A DNA stretch of 10,514 nucleotides from Leptospira sp. (GTDB taxonomy: Bacteria; Spirochaetota; Leptospiria; Leptospirales; Leptospiraceae). A program made the position numbers and the translations under genes. The stretch lies in assembly GCA_021413405.1 (NCBI GenBank), contig JAIOQL010000565.1, positions 1-10,514 of the forward strand. Reading direction: 5' to 3'. Every line of letters begins with the position of its first letter. Position 1 is the stretch's first letter. The notes below the pieces were generated by a model. That model did not search any database, was not told the origin of the DNA, and was given only the letters and a program-made list of their open reading frames with translations. This document shows positions 1-6,561 of this stretch, one piece after another.

Positions 1-519
1 ATAATATGTTTTTTCGATTTCTCTTTTTTGAAATTTATTTGCAAGTGCGATGTGGGCCCGGTCATTCTTTGCGATGATCATCAGTCCGGAAGTTGGCTTG
101 TCAAGCCTGTGAACAATCCCCGGTCTGATTTCCCCTCCCGCTTTTGAAAGTTCCCTGAAATAAAATAGAAGTCCATTTACAAGACTGGGGGAAGAATCTC
201 CAGGTCCGCCATGTGAAGCAATTCCTGCAGGTTTATTGATGATAACAAAATCATCGAATTCTTTTACGATAGGAATCGTCATTTCCACAGGCTCAAGACC
301 GATTTTCGGTTTTGGAGGTATATGTACCTGGAACTGTTCCCCCATGGAAACTTTGTAATTTGATTTTAAGATCGGGTCACTTCCAGGTTTATGTACAAAC
401 CCTGCCTGTATCCATTTCTGAATAGATGTCCGTGAGATTTCATCTCCCGTATACTGATTCAAAAAATGATCCAGTCTTAAATTTTCGTATTCTTCAGTAA
501 CTGTAGCTTCAATTATCAT
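1..519 (-). CDS. RluA-family pseudouridine synthase, 5' part (partial)
   Basis: Enzyme that isomerises specific uridines to pseudouridine, most likely in 23S rRNA. Reading the minus strand from the ATG at 519 gives 173 residues before the window edge, so the C-terminal part is missing. Residues about 14-60 look like an S4 RNA-binding domain (RLDHFL...SRTSIQKWI), as in the RluC/RluD type. The catalytic domain follows, with NKPAG at 95-99 and the hallmark HRLDKPTSGLM at 137-147; Asp140 is the expected catalytic aspartate. The ATG is the only usable start: the frame is closed by a stop about 30 nt upstream and contains no other ATG, GTG or TTG. There is no clear Shine-Dalgarno sequence. It is divergent from the Loa22-like gene. 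The family is secure; which rRNA site it modifies cannot be told from this fragment. Confidence 0.93.
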   Translation of the reverse strand, partial: MIIEATVTEEYENLRLDHFLNQYTGDEISRTSIQKWIQAGFVHKPGSDPILKSNYKVSMGEQFQVHIPPKPKIGLEPVEMTIPIVKEFDDFVIINKPAGIASHGGPGDSSPSLVNGLLFYFRELSKAGGEIRPGIVHRLDKPTSGLMIIAKNDRAHIALANKFQKREIEKTYY

Positions 520-576
520 AAGTGCAGAAAAAAGTTTCCAAAAAGTGTTTTATTATTTCTCATTATCCCGAAACAC

Positions 577-586
577 TGGTTATAAT
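577..586 (+). promoter_or_regulatory. Candidate -10 element for the Loa22-like gene
   Basis: A perfect TATAAT lies at 581-586 with TG at 577-578, one base further away than in a standard extended -10. No good -35 hexamer is present 16-19 nt upstream. The distance to the start codon at 619 suits a short leader. This is inferred from consensus only. Confidence 0.4.
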
Positions 587-605
587 TCGTTCAAATCCAC
601 GAAAA

Positions 606-612
606 AGGAAGG
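606..612 (+). promoter_or_regulatory. Shine-Dalgarno of the Loa22-like gene
   Basis: AGGAAGG lies 6 nt upstream of the ATG at 619 and supports this start for the lipoprotein. Confidence 0.7.
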
Positions 613-618
613 TTATAT

Positions 619-1443
619 ATGAACAATAAAGTAATAAATATACTTTTAATAGCATTATTTGCGATCAGTCTCACATTTTGTGCGTCGGAAGAAAAGAAAG
701 AGGAGCCGGCTCCAACGCCACCTCCTGCAAAACAAACTGATGACAGTGCAGAGAAAGATGCAAAAATGAAAAACATGAGGGCAATGGAAGTTGATCCTTC
801 AGAAGAAGTTAACGATAAACTGAAAACCTACCGTTATCCGAATTCTCCGTCTAAACCTGGCTTCGATTACAAAGGTGCTGAAGTTGGAAAGGAAGACTTT
901 GGAACATGGGCCAAGGCTAATGTATCCCTGATCAAGGAATCACTTGATAAACTCCCTGCTGACTACTCTCTGGAAATCACAGGTCACACCGACTCTACCG
1001 GGCCTGAAAATCCAGAAGGCAAGAAAAAAGGAAATATTTACTATTCAGAAAAACGTGCAAGCGCTGTTAAAGATGCTCTGGTTAAACAGGGAATTCCTGC
1101 AAACCGGATCACTGTAAAAGGTGCAGGATCGTCTCAACCGATTCCAGGTATTGATGGATCGGATGCAAAAAACAGAAGAGTAACGTTCATGGTCGTAAAG
1201 GTTGAGCAAAAAGAAGATAAACAAAAAGCTGCTCCTCCAAAGAAAGAAGCGCCTCCGGCAGAAAAAAAATCTGAGCAACCGGCTGAAAACGAAAAAAAGC
1301 CGGACGCACCACCGGCTTCAGATAAAAAAACTGAAGAGTCAGGTGAAAAAAAGTCAGACACACCACCAGCTTCAGATAAAAAAACAGACACTCAACCACA
1401 GACAACTTCAGATAAAAAAGACGAAGCTCCAGCAAACAAATAA
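619..1443 (+). CDS. loa22: Loa22-like OmpA-domain lipoprotein with repetitive Lys/Pro/Glu tail
   Basis: Probable outer-membrane lipoprotein that binds peptidoglycan. Residues 1-20 form a lipoprotein signal peptide ending in LTFC, so Cys21 should be lipidated; the relaxed lipobox is typical of spirochaetes. An acidic/Pro-rich linker (22-65) leads to an OmpA C-terminal domain (about 80-196). It holds EITGHTDSTGPE at 119-130, with Asp125, and NRRVTF at 185-190; these Asp and Arg positions bind diaminopimelate in the family. Wording such as KQGIPANRI and KGAGSS matches Leptospira Loa22 as I recall it. Residues 197-274 are an extra, probably disordered tail rich in K, E, P, S and D, with repeated PPASDKKT units. 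Loa22 of pathogenic Leptospira is about 195 residues and lacks such a tail, as far as I remember. The start is fixed by a good Shine-Dalgarno. Family secure; orthology likely. Confidence 0.88.
   Translation: MNNKVINILLIALFAISLTFCASEEKKEEPAPTPPPAKQTDDSAEKDAKMKNMRAMEVDPSEEVNDKLKTYRYPNSPSKPGFDYKGAEVGKEDFGTWAKANVSLIKESLDKLPADYSLEITGHTDSTGPENPEGKKKGNIYYSEKRASAVKDALVKQGIPANRITVKGAGSSQPIPGIDGSDAKNRRVTFMVVKVEQKEDKQKAAPPKKEAPPAEKKSEQPAENEKKPDAPPASDKKTEESGEKKSDTPPASDKKTDTQPQTTSDKKDEAPANK
1315..1419 (+). repeat. Degenerate coding repeats in the lipoprotein tail
   Basis: A 17-nt sequence (gcttcagataaaaaaac) occurs identically at 1315-1331 and 1369-1385. A shortened copy (ttcagataaaaaa) lies at 1407-1419. 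The offsets are 54 and 36 nt, both multiples of 18, so the tail appears built from six-codon units encoding the SDKKT theme. The frame is preserved, so copy-number change would lengthen or shorten the tail without a frameshift. Confidence 0.75.
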
Positions 1444-1456
1444 TTTAAATTCTATG

Positions 1457-1477
1457 ACCGGGGGATTTTTCCCCGGT
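1457..1477. terminator. Probable intrinsic terminator between convergent genes
   Basis: ACCGGGG (1457-1463) pairs perfectly with CCCCGGT (1471-1477) around a 7-nt loop, giving a GC-rich 7-bp stem 13 nt after the lipoprotein stop and just before the convergent manA stop at 1485. The T-run afterwards is weak on both strands, so efficiency is uncertain; the position favours a bidirectional terminator. Confidence 0.55.
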
Positions 1478-1484
1478 TGCAGCT

Positions 1485-2492
1485 TTAATTTCTAAAATTT
1501 ATCCAATCCGATCCAATTCCCATTAATGCGAATCGGGCTCCAAAAGAAGTTTTAAGCTCAATTTTTTCCTTCATTCCAAATGCAGTAATCAGAAATGAAT
1601 CACCTTTTCTGAACGAAATATTTTCGGCTGGAAAACTGCACTCTCCATCCAGAATGTTTATAACCTGGAATACATCTTCTACATACATTGATGGAACAAT
1701 GCAATGTTCCCCGAAATTCAGGACTTCCAGACGAAACTTATCGTTGCCGGTAAGAAGCTTTCTTTCCCCGAATTTCCATTCTAAATTTTTTGGGATCAGC
1801 TTCTCTTCATTTCCCGATTTATGAAAGTTGATTACATCCAGTGCTTTTTCGAGATGAAGCTGTCTTGGCTTTCCATCGTCTCCGGGACGCCCATAATCAT
1901 AAACCCTGTATGTTGAATCGGAGGATTGCTGAATTTCGAGAATCAGGGCTCCAGCTCCAATGGCATGAATTGTTCCGGGATTCAGAAGAAATGCATCCCC
2001 GCTTTTGATCCTGATTTTTTGTAAAACTTCTTCGGCATTATTTTGCAGAATAAGATTTCGATATTCTTCCTTTTGCACATCCTTTGAGAAGCCACAGACA
2101 ATATCTGCTCCCGGATCACTCTCTAAAATGAGCCAGGCTTCCTTTTTGCCTGAACTTTCCGGGTCCTTTTCAGAAGCATATTTATCATCGGGGTGAACCT
2201 GCACTGATAATTTTTCTTTTGCATCAATGATCTTGATAAGTAAAGGAAATGATTCCTCCTGACCGAAAACTTCGCCAAGTATATCCTTCCTATGAGAAGT
2301 GTATGCTTCGCGGAGTGTTTTTCCTGCGAAAATACCATTTTCGATGATCGACAGATCATTTCCATAATCGGAAATTTCCCAGGATTCGCCAATCCGGTCA
2401 GAGCTCACTGGCCGGTTCAATTTTGTTTTTAGCTTCGAGCCACCCCAGATTTTTTCTTTATAAATCGGTTTGAATTTCAGTATTTTTTGCAT
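1485..2492 (-). CDS. manA: Mannose-6-phosphate isomerase, class I (type I PMI)
   Basis: Cytosolic zinc enzyme that interconverts fructose 6-phosphate and mannose 6-phosphate, feeding GDP-mannose and surface-glycan synthesis. The 335-residue length fits the short bacterial type I PMIs. The cupin metal-site signatures are all visible: SVQVHPDD at 96-103 (Gln98, His100), KKEAW at 116-120 (Glu118) and PGTIHAIG at 172-179 (His176). EIQQSSDSTYRVYDYGR at 186-202 is the other family hallmark, with Arg196 or Arg202 expected in the active site. The N-terminus (KFKPIYKEKIWGG) is also typical and supports the ATG at 2492, although the Shine-Dalgarno is weak. The gene lies 59 nt downstream of the J-domain gene on the same strand and could be the last member of that transcript. 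No glycan-synthesis genes are adjacent. Confidence 0.95.
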   Translation of the reverse strand: MQKILKFKPIYKEKIWGGSKLKTKLNRPVSSDRIGESWEISDYGNDLSIIENGIFAGKTLREAYTSHRKDILGEVFGQEESFPLLIKIIDAKEKLSVQVHPDDKYASEKDPESSGKKEAWLILESDPGADIVCGFSKDVQKEEYRNLILQNNAEEVLQKIRIKSGDAFLLNPGTIHAIGAGALILEIQQSSDSTYRVYDYGRPGDDGKPRQLHLEKALDVINFHKSGNEEKLIPKNLEWKFGERKLLTGNDKFRLEVLNFGEHCIVPSMYVEDVFQVINILDGECSFPAENISFRKGDSFLITAFGMKEKIELKTSFGARFALMGIGSDWINFRN

Positions 2493-2551
2493 AGAGTTTC
2501 AGTTAGAACAATATCAGATTATTGCAGGCCATGTAAAAACAAGAAAAATAT

Positions 2552-3232
2552 CTACGGCAAAATTTCAATTTTAACCCTGAGAATTTTCTTTTTAAAATGG
2601 ATAAATTTGTCAGGACGAAATCTGGAAAGTTCAAATTCATAGACCCGGTCATTGACCATTAGTTCCGGTTCGAAAAGAACCTCCAGATTTCTCGTGCCTT
2701 TGTAGGTTCCCTGACCCCCGCATGATTCACAATAAATGTTTGATCCGAAACACTCCGGACAAAGAATTCTCACAGTGAGCGGAATCTTAACAAGGACTCG
2801 GAACAAAGCTTCTTTTTTCCTGATCTGTAAACTGACATCATGATTGATCCCGGAATACCGCTTTCTGTCTTTGGTTCTAAACCCGACGCGCAATAACCCT
2901 CTCTGTGCAAAATATGTCATGGAAGAAGGATAAACAATCCTCGACTGGGGTAAAACGAATTTATGCCCTGCGAGAGAGAGGCTTCGGATCGTAAATTTTA
3001 TTTTATATTTTTGGTATGCGGAGTCATACGCATCCCGTTGCAACTTACTTGTAAGAGTTTTATAGGCAATTGCAATTTGTTTGAATCTCTCTTCTGACCC
3101 GGTGATTTTGTTGTCAGGATGAAATTTTTTCGCAAGCTCCCGGAAAGTTTTTTTTATTAACTCGGCGCTTGACCCGTAGGGAATTGATAGTACTTCGTAA
3201 AAATCAGGAAATTCTTTTCCTTTCTGTGTTAT
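2552..3232 (-). CDS. J-domain (DnaJ-like) protein with a four-cysteine zinc motif; apparent ATA start
   Basis: Probable Hsp70 co-chaperone. The frame encodes a J domain at about residues 10-70 (DFYEVLSIPYG..., HPDN with HPD at 38-40, then FKQIAIAYKTL). A mostly beta-type region follows. Its C-terminal half carries CPEC-x7-CESCGGQGT (Cys158, 161, 169, 172), resembling one zinc centre of the DnaJ cysteine-rich domain. Total length is about 226 residues, much shorter than DnaJ. The frame has no ATG, GTG or TTG between the upstream stop and codon 64, and starting at that TTG (3043) would remove the whole J domain. The best candidate is ATA at 3232-3230, overlapping the TAA of the preceding gene as ATAA, with AAGGGA 6 nt upstream. 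ATT seven nt further upstream is an alternative. Family call strong; exact start inferred. Confidence 0.82.
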   Translation of the reverse strand: MTQKGKEFPDFYEVLSIPYGSSAELIKKTFRELAKKFHPDNKITGSEERFKQIAIAYKTLTSKLQRDAYDSAYQKYKIKFTIRSLSLAGHKFVLPQSRIVYPSSMTYFAQRGLLRVGFRTKDRKRYSGINHDVSLQIRKKEALFRVLVKIPLTVRILCPECFGSNIYCESCGGQGTYKGTRNLEVLFEPELMVNDRVYEFELSRFRPDKFIHFKKKILRVKIEILP

Positions 3233-3906
3233 CTCAATTCCCTTATTGTTTTGGCAGCTTCGATGAGTTCCTGATCTTCTGCGCTCTCAATTATTTTATC
3301 CATATATCGCATTGCAGCGTCAATGCTGTCCCGATAGCTTCGTACGAGTTTAACACGTTCTTTTGGATCGACCATGTTGAGCAGGGTATATTTTTTTTCT
3401 TCAACTCCGGATTCCCTAGTTCTTTTGATCCGCAATTCTATGCCGTCATAACCCACTTTTCCGGCCGAAGTATTGATTATTTCCTGAATGGTTGTATCTT
3501 CTCCGCTATATTTGCCGAGTCTTGACCTTCTTCGCGTAAATCGCATTGATTCAAGTTTTATACTGGTCGCTGCTTTGGGATCCGATCCCTTTTCGAGATT
3601 CAGACCGACCGCAAAATTCTCATTTATCATAAACTGGATGTTATAGGGCCTCTGAATATCTTTCAGGGCCGAAGTTTCTTTCAAATACTGGTTATTGTTG
3701 ATTTTCTTCTCTTTATTCATATAGGGAAGAAGTTCCAGAATTTTTTTGTGAATATCGTTAATGTCTCTTGATAGCAACTCGAGATCAGAAAGCTGTTTTT
3801 GGCTATAGGGTTTGATTTTGAAAGACCCATCAACATTCAATTCTGTTGCGTGAATTCCTGAAACCAGGGAAATTGCGGAAATTATTAAAAAAAGTATTTT
3901 TGCCAT
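3229..3906 (-). CDS. Secreted/periplasmic protein of unknown function
   Basis: I do not recognise this 225-residue protein. Residues 1-20 form a clear signal peptide (MAKILFLIISAISLVSGIHA) with a likely cleavage after His19-Ala20 and no lipobox cysteine, so export to the periplasm is expected. The mature part begins with a predicted beta segment (ELNVDGSFKIKP), then helical, charged stretches. The C-terminal third (about 170-225) looks like amphipathic helices rich in E, K, R and A. The mature part has no cysteines. It is the first gene of a minus-strand run: its TAA overlaps the putative ATA start of the J-domain gene, which suggests translational coupling. It is divergent from the STAS gene. 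A real gene is supported by the signal peptide and coupling; no function is offered. Confidence 0.8.
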   Translation of the reverse strand: MAKILFLIISAISLVSGIHATELNVDGSFKIKPYSQKQLSDLELLSRDINDIHKKILELLPYMNKEKKINNNQYLKETSALKDIQRPYNIQFMINENFAVGLNLEKGSDPKAATSIKLESMRFTRRRSRLGKYSGEDTTIQEIINTSAGKVGYDGIELRIKRTRESGVEEKKYTLLNMVDPKERVKLVRSYRDSIDAAMRYMDKIIESAEDQELIEAAKTIRELR

Positions 3907-4008
3907 TCTCTAACCTGCGTATCTGCGATATATGTTTCCCGGGCGATTTATCCCCAAAAACTGACTTTGGATAAAAAAACCTGATTACTATTTATTTTCG
4001 GCTTTTCT

Positions 4009-4038
4009 CTGATAATTAGTATACTTTTATGTTATAAT
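4009..4038 (+). promoter_or_regulatory. Extended -10 promoter of the STAS gene
   Basis: TGTTATAAT at 4030-4038 is a perfect extended -10 (TGnTATAAT). CTGATA at 4009-4014 matches 4 of 6 bases of the -35 consensus with an 18-nt spacer. The start codon is 64 nt downstream of the -10, leaving an A/T-rich leader. Confidence 0.55.
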
Positions 4039-4088
4039 AGAAAAATTTACGATTGAAAAAAATATTTTATTTTTTAACCTATGGATGG

Positions 4089-4095
4089 AAAGGTG
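4089..4095 (+). promoter_or_regulatory. Shine-Dalgarno of the STAS gene
   Basis: AAAGGTG lies 6 nt before the ATG at 4102 and fixes the start. Confidence 0.65.
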
Positions 4096-4101
4096 TGGTA
4101 A

Positions 4102-4434
4102 ATGGAAATAAAGCTTAGAAAAACTGGCAACACCAGCATAATAGACCTCTCCGGCAGTCTGGATATTTATACCGCAACAGACTTCAAGACATTCATTGAA
4201 TCTAACGTTTCAGCGGAAAATAACTCGGTGGTCGTAAATCTGGAAAAGCTCAATTATATAGATTCTTCAGGAATCGGGATGCTCATAAAGCAACTGAATT
4301 TTGTGCAAAATCTGAAGGGACAACTCAAAATTGCAAATATGAAACCACCAATTGAGAAGGTGTTCAAGGTTGCAGGTCTGACAACATATTTTCAGACAAT
4401 TAGCGAAGACGAATTTAACAAAAATTACAAGTAA
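4102..4434 (+). CDS. STAS-domain anti-sigma-factor antagonist (SpoIIAA/RsbV type)
   Basis: A single-domain 110-residue STAS protein. In this family the unphosphorylated form binds an anti-sigma kinase (RsbW/SpoIIAB type) and frees its partner; phosphorylation of a conserved serine reverses this. The sequence shows LSGSLDIYTATDFK at 16-29 and the key loop YIDSSGIGML at 52-61. Ser56 aligns with the phosphorylated serine of SpoIIAA. The length is normal for a stand-alone antagonist. A strong extended -10 promoter and Shine-Dalgarno stand directly upstream. No kinase, phosphatase or sigma factor is adjacent, so the partner is unknown and must be encoded elsewhere; some spirochaete paralogues may act in other signalling pathways. 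The 3' end overlaps the convergent gene by 10 nt. Confidence 0.93.
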   Translation: MEIKLRKTGNTSIIDLSGSLDIYTATDFKTFIESNVSAENNSVVVNLEKLNYIDSSGIGMLIKQLNFVQNLKGQLKIANMKPPIEKVFKVAGLTTYFQTISEDEFNKNYK

Positions 4435-5006
4435 TCATCTGTTCTTTCAAAAGAATAGAACGCATCCCAAATTCCCCAAAATCTACCATACGTTGTAGGA
4501 TCAGGGACTAATTTCACATCAATTCTACCGCCCGGGCTTTCTGCCGGATCGAGCGAAACCCGAACAGGGTTTTTGAAAACCCTCTCTTTCTGAAACGTTA
4601 CTCTTTCCTTAAGTTTTCCATTTACGTAAATATTCAAAGTTCTGGAAGGGTATGTTGAATTAGAATGAGCTTTGTAAGATGTCAGGTCAAAGTATAAATA
4701 GATAGTTCTCTTTACAGATGTGTCAATAGTGAAGAAAAAAGAAAATCCCGCTTCTGGAATCATTCTACAAATTCCGTCTTTGAGACCGAAGAGGCTGCTG
4801 TCAGGAATGATTTCAAGCATCTGAAACTTTGCCCATGTCCGCAGTTCATCAAAAGTTGCAGAATCTTCATGATTCAATTTCTCTCCTTTCTCTCCGACGA
4901 CAGTGAAGTTAATTGATTTTTTTAAAACCTGATTTTCTTCTGTGAAAAGCGAACTGAGAGCTATGAAAATTAACGGGATAAGCGGAAAAAATTTCATTCT
5001 AAACAT
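4425..5006 (-). CDS. Secreted protein of unknown function, probable beta-sandwich
   Basis: I do not recognise this 193-residue protein. The first 20 or so residues (MFRMKFFPLIPLIFIALSSLF) are a signal peptide without a lipobox cysteine. The mature region has alternating hydrophobic strands, for example FSFFFTID at 88-95, RTIYLYFDLTSY at 100-111 and RTLNIYVNGKLKERVTF at 122-138. This resembles the carbohydrate-binding-like beta-sandwiches seen in other secreted proteins, but that is only an impression. An aromatic cluster RFWGIWDAFYSF at 175-186 near the C-terminus is distinctive. A single cysteine (Cys80) is present. ATG at 5006 or at 4997 (Met4) could be the start; neither has a strong Shine-Dalgarno. 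It is divergent from ribF with only 36 nt between the starts, so the promoters must overlap the coding ends. It overlaps the STAS gene tail-to-tail. Confidence 0.78.
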   Translation of the reverse strand: MFRMKFFPLIPLIFIALSSLFTEENQVLKKSINFTVVGEKGEKLNHEDSATFDELRTWAKFQMLEIIPDSSLFGLKDGICRMIPEAGFSFFFTIDTSVKRTIYLYFDLTSYKAHSNSTYPSRTLNIYVNGKLKERVTFQKERVFKNPVRVSLDPAESPGGRIDVKLVPDPTTYGRFWGIWDAFYSFERTDDYL

Positions 5007-5042
5007 TTCTATTCAAAACAAAGTGACGCTGCAAGGAAAAAT

Positions 5043-5978
5043 TTGATAGTTATAGACAGTTTAAAGAAAACGTCCGGGTTATTCCCGAAGGGCTCTGTAG
5101 TTACACTGGGAAACTTTGATGGAATTCACGTTGGTCATGCAGCTCTAGTGAAACGCATCCTGGCCATATCAAAAGAAAAAGTTATTCCGTCAGTTGTAAT
5201 TACATATTATCCAAACCCGGCCATTATTCTCCAAAAGAACAGAAAATTAAAGAGTATCATTTCACAGGATCTGAAAAGAGAAATTTTTGCAGAATCAGGG
5301 ATTGATTATCTTGTTATACTTCCATTTACAGAGGAATTTTCCCGGATGAGCGCGGAAGATTTCCTGCGGGATATTCTCATAGAAAGCATCAGGGCTAGCA
5401 GCATTGTCATTGGATTTAATCACCGGTTCGGGAAGGACAGAAGAGGGGATTTTGAATTTTTGAAGACCCATACCGGAGAAATGAAATTTTCTGTGGAAAA
5501 ACTGGATCCTGTCTTTTTTGGAGATGAAAAAATTTCGAGTTCGCTGGTCAGGGAATCTGTGCTACAGGGTAATATGGAAAAAGCAACAGGACTCCTGGGA
5601 CGAAATTTCAGTCTGAGCGGAAGTGTAATCACTGGTCATAAGAGAGGAAACACGATTGGTTTTCCAACCGCAAATTTATCTATTCCCGAAGAGCTGATCA
5701 CTCCTCTTCCCGGTGTTTATCAGACAGTTGTTACCTGGAAAGGAAAAAGTTTTTCTTCCATGTCAAATATTGGAAGCAATCCTACATTCGGAAATGAGGC
5801 GATGAGCATTGAAACATATATTTTGGATTTCGAGGAGAATCTGTACGGAGAAATAATTAAAGTGGAATTTTTGAGAAGACTCCGGGATGAGATAAAATTT
5901 TCTTCAGTGGACGATCTGATTTCACAACTGAAACAGGATGAAAAAGATGTCAGAGAAAATTTATCGAAAAATTTGTAG
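5043..5978 (+). CDS. ribF: Bifunctional riboflavin kinase / FMN adenylyltransferase (FAD synthetase)
   Basis: Makes FMN from riboflavin and then FAD from FMN, both using ATP, in the cytosol. The 311-residue length is standard. The N-terminal adenylyltransferase domain shows GNFDGIHVGH at 23-32 (nucleotidyltransferase motif), GFNHRFGKDRRGD at 124-136 and ISSSLVRESV at 164-173. The C-terminal riboflavin kinase domain shows GHKRGNTIGFPTANL at 198-212, LPGVYQT at 222-228, NIGSNPTFG at 242-250, ETYILDF at 257-263 and LRRLRDEIKF at 277-286. The start is a TTG at 5043 preceded by AAGGA (5033-5037) at 5 nt spacing; no ATG or GTG gives the conserved N-terminus. The gene stands alone here, followed by an intergenic repeat region with no clear terminator. 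Confidence 0.97.
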   Translation: MIVIDSLKKTSGLFPKGSVVTLGNFDGIHVGHAALVKRILAISKEKVIPSVVITYYPNPAIILQKNRKLKSIISQDLKREIFAESGIDYLVILPFTEEFSRMSAEDFLRDILIESIRASSIVIGFNHRFGKDRRGDFEFLKTHTGEMKFSVEKLDPVFFGDEKISSSLVRESVLQGNMEKATGLLGRNFSLSGSVITGHKRGNTIGFPTANLSIPEELITPLPGVYQTVVTWKGKSFSSMSNIGSNPTFGNEAMSIETYILDFEENLYGEIIKVEFLRRLRDEIKFSSVDDLISQLKQDEKDVRENLSKNL

Positions 5979-6012
5979 CTGTTCGACGATCAGGAAAAAA
6001 ATGAAGCGCAGA

Positions 6013-6052
6013 TGAGTCTCATTGCGAGATGTAAAACGATGAGACAATCTCA
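6013..6052. repeat. Intergenic palindromic repeat resembling the TCATTGCGAG...CAATCTC family
   Basis: GTCTCAT (6016-6022) and ATGAGAC (6039-6045) form a perfect 7-bp inverted repeat. The outer TGAG (6013-6016) can pair with CTCA (6049-6052). The ends TCATTGCGAG (6020-6029) and CAATCTC (6045-6051) match the ends of a dispersed bacterial intergenic repeat that I know from many unrelated genomes; the interior differs. Whether it is repeated elsewhere in this genome cannot be seen. Confidence 0.55.
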
Positions 6053-6065
6053 ATTTGGAAAAAGT

Positions 6066-6144
6066 GTCATTCTGGCTTGACCAGAACCGTTTTCTTTAGA
6101 TTTTTTAATTCAGATTCTGGTCGCGCTTTGCTTGCCGGAATGAC
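6066..6144. repeat. Intergenic palindromic (REP/MITE-like) element with GTCATTC...GAATGAC ends
   Basis: GTCATTCTGGC (6066-6076) is the inverse of GCCGGAATGAC (6134-6144) with one mismatch. Inside, GACCAGAA (6079-6086) is the perfect inverse of TTCTGGTC (6115-6122). TTCTGG/CCAGAA at 6070-6075 and 6081-6086 can also form a small local hairpin, so two alternative folds exist. The GTCATTCCGGC ends are like those of widespread intergenic palindromes. Apart from this and the adjacent repeat, the 5979-6156 gap shows nothing I recognise. Confidence 0.65.
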
Positions 6145-6156
6145 GAAAATGAACTG

Positions 6157-6546
6157 CTATTCCAGAGAATCTTTCGCAATCCGGAATATAAAATAAGGTG
6201 GATAGAGCATCAGAAATAAATTTGGTAACCACCATGAAATATCGAAATATCCCGCAATTGTCCAGAAAGAAATTGCCTGGAGCCCGGAACAAAAAGTCAG
6301 GATCAGGGATATGAGTGCGATATTTTTCCAGATTCTATTATCTCTTTTCTTAAGATAAATTGAAAGAAGACCCGTAGCAGATATAAACATATCGAGCGGA
6401 AAAAATGACCAGTTCCAGGCAACGGTTACGGGATTTCTGTAATCCGGAAAAAGATATTCGTCCGGGATCAGATGAAACAATGTGATAATCCAATATACTA
6501 TGAAACCTATGTCAGTTATGAAAAAAAGAAAACGTAAAGTGTTCAC
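6157..6546 (-). CDS. YvaD/DUF5360-like integral membrane protein
   Basis: A 129-residue membrane protein with four hydrophobic segments, at roughly 5-26, 49-65, 73-96 and 100-121. Conserved-looking motifs are TDIGFIVYWIIT at 11-22, HLIPDEYLFPDYRNP at 25-39 and AWNWSFFPLDMFIS at 43-56. These match the small YvaD/DUF5360 family as I remember it; its function is not known. The start is a GTG at 6546 with no convincing Shine-Dalgarno, but the strong N-terminal membrane segment supports it. The gene is last of a minus-strand run, 15 nt after the 68-residue membrane protein. Its 3' end lies beside the intergenic repeat pair. Membrane location is secure; the family name is moderately sure and comes from memory of the motif wording. 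Confidence 0.8.
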   Translation of the reverse strand: MNTLRFLFFITDIGFIVYWIITLFHLIPDEYLFPDYRNPVTVAWNWSFFPLDMFISATGLLSIYLKKRDNRIWKNIALISLILTFCSGLQAISFWTIAGYFDISWWLPNLFLMLYPPYFIFRIAKDSLE

Positions 6547-6561
6547 AGGAAAAAGCTTTGT

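Noticed and set aside
1134..1435. Open frames opposite or alongside the lipoprotein tail
   Set aside because: Low-complexity shadows of the repeated tail codons, with no family character.
2552..3043. Shorter J-gene start at TTG 3043
   Set aside because: It would delete the entire J domain, whose sequence continues in frame upstream with HPD and typical helices.
3169..3525. 118-codon plus-strand open frame across the J/secreted-protein junction
   Set aside because: Antisense to two better supported coding frames; no start signal and no recognisable domain.
3929..3957. Possible minus-strand promoter TTGGGG-N17-CATATA upstream of the secreted-protein/J operon
   Set aside because: Each hexamer matches only 3 of 6 consensus bases, too weak to list as a feature.
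6110..6292. 60-codon minus-strand frame through the repeat and the YvaD-like gene end
   Set aside because: It lies in another frame of a supported membrane-protein gene and runs through the palindromic repeat.
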